Below, piece after piece: positions 16,168 to 24,648 of a DNA stretch of 64,000 nucleotides. The position numbers and the translations under genes were made by a program. The stretch comes from WTJO01 sp965660165 (lineage in GTDB: Bacteria > Pseudomonadota > Alphaproteobacteria > Puniceispirillales > Puniceispirillaceae). The stretch covers positions 1 to 64,000 of the forward strand of contig CBFHYU010000001.1 in the NCBI GenBank assembly GCA_965660165.1, read 5' to 3'. Each line of letters starts with the position of its first letter. Positions within the stretch are counted from its first letter, which is position 1. Below the pieces are notes generated by a model. That model was given only the letters and a program-made list of their open reading frames with translations. It did not search any database and was not told the origin of the DNA.

Positions 16168-17348
16168 ATTATACCCTTCTTAGCAAATGCCTGTATCTCA
16201 GCATCTGAATATCCAAACTCTGCCAATATTTCAGCACTATGTTCGCCCTTATCAGGGGGTGAACGACGAATCGATGGGTCTGCCCCACTCATAATAATGG
16301 GCTGTCCCACGATTTTGACATTACCGCGCTGTTTGCTTTGCATGTCTCGTGCTATGCCTAGATGGCTGACTTGGTCTAGCGCAAAGACCTTATCTATTGT
16401 GTTGATCTCGCCACTTGGCACCCCGACCTTATTCAGCCGTTTTATCCAGTTCTCAGAGCTATCTTGTTTGAAATTCTCGTCAATCAATGCGCCTAGCCTG
16501 TCTCTGTTTTTGCTTCGATTATCAGGGCTTTCAAAATCGGCATCATCAAGGCGTGGATCGCCAAGCTCTTCTTTGAAGCGCAACCAGATATGCTGTCCTG
16601 CCACTGCGATATTGATAAAGCCATCTTGGGTTTCAAATACGCCTGTCGGGATAGAGGTAGGATGATTATTGCCAGCCTGTTTAGGCACAACACCATCCAT
16701 AAGCCAGCGCGTTGCTTGAAAATCAAGCATGGCGATTTGAGCCTGCAATAGCGAGGTTTGCACCCATTGCCCCTCACCGGTTTTTTCTCTGCCAAGCAAG
16801 GCAAGCAACACACCTTGCGCTGCAAAGCCGCCTGCGGTTAAATCTGCGATCGGAATCCCAACCCGCATTGGGCCTTTTTCAGGCGCGCCTGTGATAGACA
16901 TCAACCCGCCCATACCTTGTGCTATTTGATCAAATCCTGGACGTTTTGATAATGGCCCATCCTGTCCAAAGCCTGAGATTGAGGCATAAACAATACCGCG
17001 ATTAAATGCCTTGATAGTGTCATAATCAATGCCCAGCCTATGCTTTACATCAGGGCGATAATTTTCAACAATCACATCTGCTGTTTCAGCCAATTTTAAG
17101 AAAATTCCGCGCCCTTCATCTGATTTCAAATCAAGCACCATTGAGCGTTTATTGCGCTGAAGATTCTGAAAATCCGAACTGTCGCGTGTTCCGCCCATAT
17201 CAGCGCCTTCTGATGAGGGCGTTTCAATTTTAATGACATTCGCTCCCCAATCGGCAAGCTGTCTTACGCAAGTAGGCCCTGAACGCACCCGCGTTAAATC
17301 AAGCACTGTAATATGATCAAGAATATGACAAGCTGGTTCAAATGCCAT
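16164..17348 (-). CDS. CaiB/BaiF family (class III) CoA-transferase
   Basis: A 394-residue family III CoA-transferase of standard length. Landmarks: VLDLTRVRSGP near the N-terminus, NKRSMVLDLKSDEGR, VENYRPDVKHRLGIDY, SISGFGQDGP, RPGFDQIAQGMGGLMS, and PIADLTAG containing Asp169 at the position of the catalytic aspartate of formyl-CoA transferase. The family swaps CoA between carboxylic acids (formyl/oxalyl, carnitine, succinyl/mesaconyl and others). It is the first gene of a minus-strand set with an enoyl-CoA hydratase, a TIM-barrel enzyme and a TTT importer. This set would import an acid and activate it without spending ATP. Donor and acceptor acids are unknown. Confidence 0.93.
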   Translation of the reverse strand: MAFEPACHILDHITVLDLTRVRSGPTCVRQLADWGANVIKIETPSSEGADMGGTRDSSDFQNLQRNKRSMVLDLKSDEGRGIFLKLAETADVIVENYRPDVKHRLGIDYDTIKAFNRGIVYASISGFGQDGPLSKRPGFDQIAQGMGGLMSITGAPEKGPMRVGIPIADLTAGGFAAQGVLLALLGREKTGEGQWVQTSLLQAQIAMLDFQATRWLMDGVVPKQAGNNHPTSIPTGVFETQDGFINIAVAGQHIWLRFKEELGDPRLDDADFESPDNRSKNRDRLGALIDENFKQDSSENWIKRLNKVGVPSGEINTIDKVFALDQVSHLGIARDMQSKQRGNVKIVGQPIIMSGADPSIRRSPPDKGEHSAEILAEFGYSDAEIQAFAKKGII

Positions 17349-17513
17349 CTATCGCCCCCGTATAACGCTATTTACTGTACCCCCGCCAGAAATGAGAACG
17401 TGCAAGACGCCCCCATCAACCATCTGGTGATCAGCTATGTGATTAAGATAAGTAAAGACGGTTTTGCGATTAGCTGTCAACCAGCATCATCTGGTATCGC
17501 TATAATAGGGCGG

Positions 17514-17542
17514 AAAAACCCCTATCCACAGAATAAGGGTTT
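17514..17542 (-). terminator. Intrinsic terminator of the His-rich protein gene
   Basis: On the minus strand a stem AAACCCTTAT / ATAGGGGTTT forms (17533-17542 with 17516-17525, one mismatch), with a 7-base loop. It is followed by more T (complement of 17514-17518). It lies 10 bases after the stop of the gene ending at 17553. It is one of the few clear terminators in this compact window. Confidence 0.7.
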
Positions 17543-17552
17543 AGCGCTTGGG

Positions 17553-18212
17553 CTAATGGCTTTTGCTCATTCTTTCATGCACTGCCGCCATGCCGCGCAT
17601 TGCCATATCACTTACTTCGGCTGCATGTGTCTGCAATAATGCAACTACCTCAGCATTATCAGACCGTTGGATTACAGCTACGCCTGTATCGGTAAGCTCA
17701 ATTTCTGTTTCGATTTGATCATATACAGCAAATAATTTATCCAGCGTAGGCGATTGGATCATCACCTCTGGATTTCTGCCCTCTTCAATGCGCGTTATCA
17801 TCATGCTTACATGGTTAATAATTGCGTCTCTCAAGGCTTCATCCTGCGCTTGGGTGACGGTTTTTATACCATCTGGCAGATTAACAACCTGTCTTGAAAT
17901 GCCTTTATGCTCACGGAAGATTTTTGCCAGATCAGCAACTTCATCTTGAGTTGTATCTTTCCCTCGAAGTCCAGGCATATTGACTTCATCATGCTGATGG
18001 CCACCTTGACCCATCATCCCGCCACCGTGATGACCCTGCATAGAGCCGCCGCCATGATGACCCTGCATAGAGCCGCCACCATGATGGCGTTGGTGCATGG
18101 CTCTGTAATTTTCATCCTGAGATTGAGTTTGCGATATAGTTGCGGCCTGCCCATAGGCTGGCATCAGCACAGACAGGCTGGCAATCGCGATAAACCGAAA
18201 GATAAATTTCAT
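17553..18212 (-). CDS. Exported His/Gly/Met-rich protein, putative metal-binding
   Basis: 219 residues. A signal peptide (about 1-23, ending AYGQA) leads to a low-complexity segment of HHGGGSMQG units rich in His, Gly and Met (about 42-75). A conserved-looking C-terminal domain follows (about 90-215). That domain seems internally duplicated: a first half with LPDGIKTVTQAQDEALRDAIINH and a second with LTDTGVAVIQRSDNAEVVALLQTH. Each half has a DG/TG turn, an acidic stretch and a terminal His. His/Met-rich exported proteins commonly bind copper or zinc; that is inference here. A 63-residue ORF and a long dyad lie upstream, and an intrinsic terminator follows. I do not recognise a named family. 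Confidence 0.8.
   Translation of the reverse strand: MKFIFRFIAIASLSVLMPAYGQAATISQTQSQDENYRAMHQRHHGGGSMQGHHGGGSMQGHHGGGMMGQGGHQHDEVNMPGLRGKDTTQDEVADLAKIFREHKGISRQVVNLPDGIKTVTQAQDEALRDAIINHVSMMITRIEEGRNPEVMIQSPTLDKLFAVYDQIETEIELTDTGVAVIQRSDNAEVVALLQTHAAEVSDMAMRGMAAVHERMSKSH
18022..18087 (-). repeat. 27-base in-frame tandem repeat (HHGGGSMQG units)
   Basis: Two near-identical 27-base units (18022-18048 and 18049-18075) and a partial third encode the repeated nine-residue HHGGGSMQG. The units differ at only one or two bases, so the array is recent or under homogenisation. Copy number may vary between strains. Confidence 0.85.
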
Positions 18213-18230
18213 AGTAACATCCTTAACAAA

Positions 18231-18422
18231 TCAATAGGGGAAGGCTTCTGCATACAGCAAGGCAAACCAGACCGCAAAATGCCCATACCAGTGCATATTG
18301 ACAAATAATCTTGTGATGAAACGGTGCTGACCTGAGATATGAAAATAGTCACACACTTTATTTCCCAGATTTACGAGCCACATCAACATAGCAAAGCTCT
18401 TCCTTACACCAATAAACGCCAC
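18231..18422 (-). CDS. Possible small membrane-associated protein, unknown
   Basis: A 63-residue frame with a GTG start at 18422. It begins AFIGVRKSFAMLMWLVNLG and ends NMHWYGHFAVWFALLYAEAF, so it has two hydrophobic stretches separated by a His-containing loop (HISGQHRFITR). It lies 18 bases before the His-rich protein gene on the same strand and directly after a long inverted repeat, where a leader or first operon gene would be expected. No clear ribosome site is visible and the start is uncertain. It may instead be untranslated leader. I do not recognise it. Confidence 0.4.
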   Translation of the reverse strand: MAFIGVRKSFAMLMWLVNLGNKVCDYFHISGQHRFITRLFVNMHWYGHFAVWFALLYAEAFPY

Positions 18423-18425
18423 ATC

Positions 18426-18456
18426 ATATAAGTTATATATTAGATATAACTTATAT
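18426..18456. promoter_or_regulatory. Perfect 13-5-13 inverted repeat, candidate operator
   Basis: ATATAAGTTATAT (18426-18438), five-base spacer, then ATATAACTTATAT (18444-18456), an exact inverted repeat. It sits between the divergent genes at 18422 (minus) and 18572 (plus), immediately before the small ORF and His-rich protein genes. AT-rich dyads of this length are typical of dimeric regulators such as the ArsR/SmtB, MarR or Fur families. It partly resembles the GTTAT...ATAAC halves of the Zur palindromes near 30820, but with a longer spacer. No regulator gene is adjacent. Confidence 0.6.
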
Positions 18457-18571
18457 TGTCAAATGGTTTCATCCCTCTGCAGCATAAAAAAATAGACGCA
18501 TATCCGCTTCATCTAACATCTTCGCTGGCACGTAAATACCTATTATCATCTCCGTTTCAAATGAGGTTCTT

Positions 18572-19330
18572 ATGAAATCATCTTTACTTTCTATCATCCT
18601 GTCAATTTCAATGGTGCTAGGCGTGATATCGTCAGTTTTTGCAGGCGGGCATAGCGCTCAGATAAGCTATCAGGTTGGCGACACCCAATTTGCAGGTCAT
18701 ATGGCAAAAACAAAGGGTGCGTCCAAAGGCACGATTTTTATCATCCATGACTGGGACGGGTTAACAGACTATGAAATCAGCAGGGCAGAGATGCTAGCTG
18801 AACTTGGCTATGATGCTATCGCTATTGATCTTTTTGGGGTAGGCACCGCGCTTAATAATAGAGATGATTATAGGCGCGAGACAGGCGCTTTATATCAAGA
18901 CCGCAATGCCTTCAGAGCCAGAATTGCAGCAGCGATAGAGGCAGGCAAAGCCAGCGCATCAAACATAGATAATATTGTGGTGATGGGATATTGTTTTGGC
19001 GGCGCAGGCACGCTTGAAGCCGCACGAGCTGGCATTCAGGCTAATGGATTTGTGAGTTTTCATGGCGGGCTTACCACCCCTGCATCACAGGATTACAGCT
19101 CTACAACCGCTCCTGTCCTGATATTACATGGCTCAGCTGATCCTGTCTCAGGCATGCCAGATCTAGCGACCCTTATCGGCGAGCTAAAAGATGCCAATAT
19201 TCCGCATGATGCAGAAATTTACGGTGGCGCGCGGCATTCTTTTACGGTGCCAGGCTCGCGCGATTATGATGCATCAGCAGATGCAAAATCGTGGGATGCG
19301 CTGAAGCGGTTTTTGGCTAGATTGGGTTAA
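18572..19330 (+). CDS. Exported dienelactone hydrolase family protein
   Basis: 252 residues. A signal peptide (about 1-24, ending SVFAG) is followed by a DLH-fold domain. The nucleophile is Cys141 in GYCFGG. The other triad residues are Asp190 in HGSADPVSG and His222 in GGARHSFTVPGS, the classic Cys-Asp-His triad of dienelactone hydrolases. Cytoplasmic DLHs open 4-carboxymethylene-butenolide in chloro-aromatic breakdown. Exported ones act on unknown esters or lactones. GAGG lies 6-9 bases before the ATG. It is transcribed away from the His-rich operon and may share the dyad region at 18426-18456. No aromatic-degradation genes are near. Confidence 0.88.
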   Translation: MKSSLLSIILSISMVLGVISSVFAGGHSAQISYQVGDTQFAGHMAKTKGASKGTIFIIHDWDGLTDYEISRAEMLAELGYDAIAIDLFGVGTALNNRDDYRRETGALYQDRNAFRARIAAAIEAGKASASNIDNIVVMGYCFGGAGTLEAARAGIQANGFVSFHGGLTTPASQDYSSTTAPVLILHGSADPVSGMPDLATLIGELKDANIPHDAEIYGGARHSFTVPGSRDYDASADAKSWDALKRFLARLG

Positions 19331-19443
19331 GCTTCTTAGCTAAATTTCTGGGTCAAACTTCTAGCACTCATCTTCTGAAATAGGCTATGCTGTGGCCAGA
19401 CAAGAATTAAAATGGCCGTTAACAGAGTGCAGGAAGACGCAAA

Positions 19444-20964
19444 ATGACCGATAACAACATGCTTTTTGACCAGCTTTTTTCAGCGCATGAACATAGCGAC
19501 AAGGTGTTTTTGCATACGCTTGAGGGGGATGTTAGCTATGCCCAATTTCATCAGCAGGTCAATCAGCTTGCCAACGGTCTGAAACAGACAGGACTTAAAA
19601 CAGGTGACAGAGTTGCTGTGCAGGCGGCAAAATCTGTCACCCAGCTTGCTTTGTATCTGGCAACCATCAAGGCGGGTGGTGTCTATCTGCCGCTCAATAC
19701 CAGCTATACCGCGTTTGAGCTTGAATATTTCATCACGAATGCCGACGCTTCAATCGTTATTGTATCACCTCAGTCAGAGGCGGCCGTACAGCCTATTGCT
19801 AGCAAACAGGGCGCCAGCTTACTTACTCTGGATGCAGATGGGACTGGCACGCTAGCCTTGTTATGCGCAGATTGTGATACTAATTTTGCCGCCGTGCCGC
19901 GAGATTCTGAAGATCTGGCCGCCATCTTATATACATCTGGCACAACAGGCCGTTCAAAAGGCGCGCAATTATGTCATCGTAATCTGGTTTCAAACACCCT
20001 TATATTGCGTGATTTCTGGCAGTTTACCGAACAGGATGTGCTATTGCATATGCTACCAATTTATCATACGCATGGGCTGTTTGTGGCCTGTAATCTGCTT
20101 GCCTTTGTGGGCGGGTCAATGATTTTCCTACCACGTTTTGACAGCGAGCATGCAATTCGCTTTATGCCGCGCGCTACCACCATGATGGGGGTACCTACCT
20201 TCTATACACGGCTTTTGGATGATGACCGCTTTGATGCAACATTATGCCAGCATATGCGGCTGTTTATTTCTGGCTCGGCGCCATTACTAGCTGAAACCCA
20301 TAAACAATTTGAAGCCAGAACAGGGATGCAAATTCTTGAACGCTATGGCATGACAGAAACCAATATGAGCACCTCAAACAAATATGATGGCGCACGAATA
20401 GCAGGCACAGTGGGCGTGCCATTGCCTGGCGTTGAATTGCGGATTGCTGATGCCCAGACAGGCGCTACACTGCCAGATGGCGAGATTGGTATTATTGAGC
20501 TGAAGGGGGATAATGTCTTTACTGGCTATTGGCAGATGCCTGAAAAAACCGCTGAATCATTTCGCAAGGACGGGTTTTTTATCACAGGCGATATGGCCAG
20601 AATTGATGAGCATGGCTATATCGTAATAGTCGGTCGAGATAAGGATTTAATAATTTCAGGTGGGCTGAATATCTATCCTAAAGAGATTGAAAGTCTGATT
20701 GATGAGATTGACGGGGTATCTGAATCTGCTGTGATTGGCGCCCCGCACCCTGATTTTGGCGAAGGGGTTATTGCGGTGATTGTTGCTGAAGCTGACGCAG
20801 TTACACAAGCAGATATTATGGGCTATCTAGAAGACAGGCTAGCAAAATTCAAACAGCCAAAACGCTGTATCTTTATTAACGAACTGCCGCGCAACACTAT
20901 GGGCAAAGTGCAAAAAGCCGCATTGCGTGAAACATATCAGGATATGTTTGAAAGACCTGCTTAG
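19444..20964 (+). CDS. Malonyl-CoA synthetase-like AMP-forming ligase
   Basis: 506 residues of the ANL superfamily. The P-loop ILYTSGTTGRSKGA lies near 160-173, the A5-like motif ERYGMTETNM near 300, TGDMARIDEHGYI in the hinge region, and the C-terminal GRDKDLIISGGLNIYPKEIE with a late catalytic Lys in PRNTMGKVQK. Length, the short N-terminal domain and the GVPTFYTRLL segment fit the MatB malonate-CoA ligase group. The reaction would be malonate (or methylmalonate) + ATP + CoA giving malonyl-CoA + AMP + PPi. AGGAAG lies before the ATG. No malonyl-CoA decarboxylase is adjacent, so specificity rests on overall resemblance. Confidence 0.8.
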   Translation: MTDNNMLFDQLFSAHEHSDKVFLHTLEGDVSYAQFHQQVNQLANGLKQTGLKTGDRVAVQAAKSVTQLALYLATIKAGGVYLPLNTSYTAFELEYFITNADASIVIVSPQSEAAVQPIASKQGASLLTLDADGTGTLALLCADCDTNFAAVPRDSEDLAAILYTSGTTGRSKGAQLCHRNLVSNTLILRDFWQFTEQDVLLHMLPIYHTHGLFVACNLLAFVGGSMIFLPRFDSEHAIRFMPRATTMMGVPTFYTRLLDDDRFDATLCQHMRLFISGSAPLLAETHKQFEARTGMQILERYGMTETNMSTSNKYDGARIAGTVGVPLPGVELRIADAQTGATLPDGEIGIIELKGDNVFTGYWQMPEKTAESFRKDGFFITGDMARIDEHGYIVIVGRDKDLIISGGLNIYPKEIESLIDEIDGVSESAVIGAPHPDFGEGVIAVIVAEADAVTQADIMGYLEDRLAKFKQPKRCIFINELPRNTMGKVQKAALRETYQDMFERPA

Positions 20965-21041
20965 ATGGTGTATCTGGACAATTCTGTTCTGGCAATATGT
21001 AGCCTTGCGTCACTATTCTCATCGTTAAATTAGGTATATTG

Positions 21042-23987
21042 TTAGAACTGGATACGCAAAGTGGATTGAATGCCATAATCAGCTGGTGAAGATATATTAG
21101 GCATAGACGATGTGTCATGATTAAGCTGTGTATCCAAAGAAATATTTTCATGGCCAAGCTGTTTGTTTAGATCAAGAAAATAGCTTATCGTATCTGTTTT
21201 CCGATATCGCTCATAATTTATGCCAAGCGTGCTAAACCCATCACCTTTGGCAAATGGTTTTGTTAAATTTATGCCAAACCCTCCCCCACAAGAGGTATCA
21301 AGACTGCCTGAACCACACTTAATACGTGGTACAAAACTTAGCAGGCGCCCTTGCTCCCAGCCTGTTTGCGAGCCAGCATTTTCTGAGAGCGAGAAGACAT
21401 ATTTCGGGCTGAAGCTGGCGGTATATTCATGATAGGCTTTTCCTGCCATTAGCCTATCAAACTGTGCGATGCCATTTGAAAAACGGGCTGTATGTTCTGT
21501 TTGGTAATTATAGAGCAAATCGCCTGAAAACTCATAAATTGATAATAGACGCTGTGCCTTCACTGTTTTTGATAAAGAAAATCCTGTCTGAACATTGTAG
21601 CTCAAATAATCTGAGCTTGTAGTCACACCATCTCGTTTTAGCACTAAATCAGACGTGCTTATTCCAGCAGAGCCGTAAATGCTTAATAGCTGATTAACTC
21701 GCGGACTAAATATCCGATAGACCCCAAAACTTGCCCCATAGGTATCTCTGCTACCAGTGTAACGTGTGTTATAGTCTGAAGCTTCCTTTGTGAAATGGAC
21801 ATATCTGCCGATAATCTGAGTGTCATCTATCTTTTGCTCAAGCCCAACAGACGCTATGATTCTCGTGGTTTCAGGGCCATCATCCTGATCGCTTATCTCG
21901 GCGATGATTTTTGTAATCAGCGCATCTCCTGAAGCCGTAAGCGGTCTATATAAATCAAAATCTAGCCTGCCTTGATACTGTTCATCATCAGCATCAACAG
22001 ATAATAGCTGTAGCCCATCTATCGCTGAGGGCTGTGATTGAGTAGTTGCACGTTGTATCTGTTCAGATTCTCTATCACCAGACGATGAAAATGCTGTCAT
22101 CATCACTGTATTTTGCACAGGATGCGCCATTATAGACTGGCGATTGTCACTATTTGGCGACTCTGTTTTGGCTGAGGAAGCTGTTTTGGTGCCTGCGCCG
22201 TCTGCTTGCCTGTTTGGCGCTGTTTGGGCAAGCCGTGTTCTAACAATTAGATGTTCAACACTTGTTCTGATCAGCTTATGAGACGCAGTGATCAGACGTT
22301 CTCCCTGCCTCTGAGCTTCTGATACAATTGTCTGTTTAAGATAGGTCATGGCCTCAGAAACAAAGCTGTCATCTGGCTCATTAGCGGCATAGGTCCAGAC
22401 AAAATTACCAGATGCTTGATTGGTGGTTGACCCTGTTCCTGTAAACATGCCAGCGGCAACAAAAAGGGTATAGCTGGCCTCACCAGACGGCGTAAAGGTT
22501 GCGCTATAGCTTGCACCAGAACCCGAAAATCCAGATAATGTGCCACCACTAACAGAAACATCAGAAGCTGTGAAATCAACTGACGGCTCAGACAGACTAA
22601 AGCTCATGGAAATGCTGGCATGATCTGAGGTTGCGCCATTTATAACATCTGAAGATGATAGTGTGACAGTGGGGGTAGAGCCAGATGCAGTTGTAAAGTT
22701 CAGCGTTGTAGTATCACTGATGCCTGCATAGCTATTGCTGGATAAATCATCAATCGCTGTGCTGGCAATTTGAACATAATATCCTGTAGATGAGTTCAAA
22801 TCAGCTGTCGGGTTGATGGTAAGAGTTGTACCAGAAATAGAGACTTGAGCATCACTCACTGGGATAGTTCTAGTATCACTAGCCCCGTCAGAAATAATAA
22901 TATCCCCTGTGCCAGCTGCAATATTCTCACTAAATGTCAAAACAATGTTGCTACTAACACCAACAGCCGTAGCACCGTCCGAAGGATTAGATGATGATAG
23001 GGTTGGTGCGGTAGCATCTGCATCAGCTATGGTAACAGTTGAAATCTCTGGCAACACTGGCGTAAGCCTGAAATCATCAACAACAAACCCACAATTACTT
23101 ACATATTCCGATCCAGAGAAATCATACACTGTGAATTCAACCGTTACTGATGACGACCATGCTGCTGTGGTCGTACCAGTAAGAGAAACGGTTGCATCAT
23201 CAAAAGAGAATGTTGCTGGAGCACCACTACCACTATAATCGATTACAATTGTTGCCTCATTATTGCTAGGATCATTTCGGTCAGTTACTCTAAATTCTAG
23301 AGCATCTGCAGCATTGTCATATCCACTATAACCACCTGGCTCGTTACATGCAGCGCCCGACCCACTAGCAGTAGCTGGTGAATATTTGAATCTGAATAAA
23401 TAGTCATCTCCAGGATTTATAGTAAATGTTCTGGCTGGATTTTCCTTATTTTTTATGTGTAATACACTGTTATAGGCTGTTGCTACAGGGCCATTAAACC
23501 TCACATTGGCTTCTGTTGTCGTATCTTCTCCAGACCATTGGTTTGAACCTTCACTTAGATCAAATCCTGAGTCTGTTGCCAAATTTTCCAAAAAGCCAAC
23601 CATCAATGCTTCATTTCCTTCGATGAGAAGGTCACTTGTGGCAGAGACTGCAACGTCAATTTGCGAATTGCCAGCGCTTATTGTGCGCCAGCCAAGCTGA
23701 TTGGCGGCTATTGAATAGTCTGACACAGACGCTGTTGTAGGTTGATGAAGCACTTCAACATCAACCCCGCCAGCAGGTGCGGCATACCCAAGATCATAGC
23801 TAACCGTAACATTGTTTCCCTCAGTTACGCTTACATTGCTTGTGGTGCCTGCAACAAGCTGAACAGAATATCCTAATAGGATAACGCATAGCCATATGGC
23901 TGTGAGATAATAGCGCAATAAGGGTTTTGGCAAATAACAGTGCATAAAAAATATCTGCCTTAATCGATTTGTCACCATGCACGTCAC
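21042..23987 (-). CDS. Large surface protein: Calx-beta/Ig-like domains with C-terminal beta-barrel
   Basis: 981 residues from a GTG at 23987; ATGs at 23978 and 23945 are alternatives and no strong ribosome site decides. A signal-like hydrophobic segment (about 25-47) is followed by a Calx-beta-like stretch (SNVSVTEGNNVTVSYDL). A SwmB/Big_5-type Ig domain follows (TLSSSNPSDGATAVGVSSNIVLTFSEN in parts), then a second Ig-like repeat (VNGATSDHASISMSF type). A ~100-residue polar linker leads to a C-terminal ~300 residues of alternating beta-strands that end in Phe (TLRIQF), as in outer-membrane barrels. I infer an autotransporter-like or surface-displayed adhesin. No partner secretion genes are adjacent. 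Confidence 0.75.
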   Translation of the reverse strand: MTCMVTNRLRQIFFMHCYLPKPLLRYYLTAIWLCVILLGYSVQLVAGTTSNVSVTEGNNVTVSYDLGYAAPAGGVDVEVLHQPTTASVSDYSIAANQLGWRTISAGNSQIDVAVSATSDLLIEGNEALMVGFLENLATDSGFDLSEGSNQWSGEDTTTEANVRFNGPVATAYNSVLHIKNKENPARTFTINPGDDYLFRFKYSPATASGSGAACNEPGGYSGYDNAADALEFRVTDRNDPSNNEATIVIDYSGSGAPATFSFDDATVSLTGTTTAAWSSSVTVEFTVYDFSGSEYVSNCGFVVDDFRLTPVLPEISTVTIADADATAPTLSSSNPSDGATAVGVSSNIVLTFSENIAAGTGDIIISDGASDTRTIPVSDAQVSISGTTLTINPTADLNSSTGYYVQIASTAIDDLSSNSYAGISDTTTLNFTTASGSTPTVTLSSSDVINGATSDHASISMSFSLSEPSVDFTASDVSVSGGTLSGFSGSGASYSATFTPSGEASYTLFVAAGMFTGTGSTTNQASGNFVWTYAANEPDDSFVSEAMTYLKQTIVSEAQRQGERLITASHKLIRTSVEHLIVRTRLAQTAPNRQADGAGTKTASSAKTESPNSDNRQSIMAHPVQNTVMMTAFSSSGDRESEQIQRATTQSQPSAIDGLQLLSVDADDEQYQGRLDFDLYRPLTASGDALITKIIAEISDQDDGPETTRIIASVGLEQKIDDTQIIGRYVHFTKEASDYNTRYTGSRDTYGASFGVYRIFSPRVNQLLSIYGSAGISTSDLVLKRDGVTTSSDYLSYNVQTGFSLSKTVKAQRLLSIYEFSGDLLYNYQTEHTARFSNGIAQFDRLMAGKAYHEYTASFSPKYVFSLSENAGSQTGWEQGRLLSFVPRIKCGSGSLDTSCGGGFGINLTKPFAKGDGFSTLGINYERYRKTDTISYFLDLNKQLGHENISLDTQLNHDTSSMPNISSPADYGIQSTLRIQF

Positions 23988-24192
23988 ACTGTACGCTCAT
24001 CGCACAGCATCGAGGAGGAGTTAACGACCCATTTGTGGCAATTATTAAAGACTATTCTAATGCAGGAGTCACTAAAACTGTTTCATTTACGCCAACACTA
24101 TTTTTTATAGTATGAGATTAACACCATAGAGCATTGCTTTTTACCCCCTTTGGCGAGTATGACAGAGTGACGGTATACAGGCAGAACAGGAT

Positions 24193-24648
24193 GTGAAAAA
24201 ACCCGTGAATAAAGCGACTAATCCAAGACGTAAACGGCTAGCGATAGTTGCGCTGTCAGGGGCTGTGCTAGCGGTGGCGCTATGGCTGGTGGCAAGCGCT
24301 TTGCGTGATAATATCGTGCTATTTTTTACCCCTTCTGAGGTAACAGCAGAGCATAAAAGTGCAAACAGGCTTCGGATTGGCGGGCTGGTAGAAACTGGCT
24401 CAATCTCAATTTCTGGCACGACAGCCCAATTTGTGATCACAGATGAAACAGACAGGCTTACGGTGATCTATGATGGCGCGTTGCCAGATTTGTTCAGAGA
24501 TGGGCAAGGCGTAATTACAGAAGGCAGGTTTGATGCCGACATTTTTATTGCAGATACGGTGCTGGCAAAACATGATGAAAATTACATGCCGCGCGAAATA
24601 GCAGACAGCTTGAAAGAACAGGGTGTCTGGCAAGGTGGGGAGAATTGA
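24193..24648 (+). CDS. ccmE: Cytochrome c maturation protein CcmE (heme chaperone)
   Basis: 151 residues from a GTG start. One N-terminal membrane anchor (about 16-37) is followed by the OB-fold heme chaperone domain with SGTTAQFVITD and VIYDGALPDLFRDGQGV. The covalent heme-binding His127 and nearby Tyr131 sit in LAKHDENYMP, matching the HxxxY motif. CcmE takes heme from CcmC on the periplasmic side and hands it to the CcmFH ligase. Its stop overlaps the ccmF start (TGATG). It is the first gene of a ccmEFGH set. The ABC part and CcmC/CcmD (ccmABCD) are not in this window. Confidence 0.97.
   Translation: MKKPVNKATNPRRKRLAIVALSGAVLAVALWLVASALRDNIVLFFTPSEVTAEHKSANRLRIGGLVETGSISISGTTAQFVITDETDRLTVIYDGALPDLFRDGQGVITEGRFDADIFIADTVLAKHDENYMPREIADSLKEQGVWQGGEN

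Noticed and set aside
23988..24192. A short coding gene between the surface protein and ccmE.
   Set aside because: No frame with a ribosome site and plausible composition; the 205 bases look like divergent promoters.
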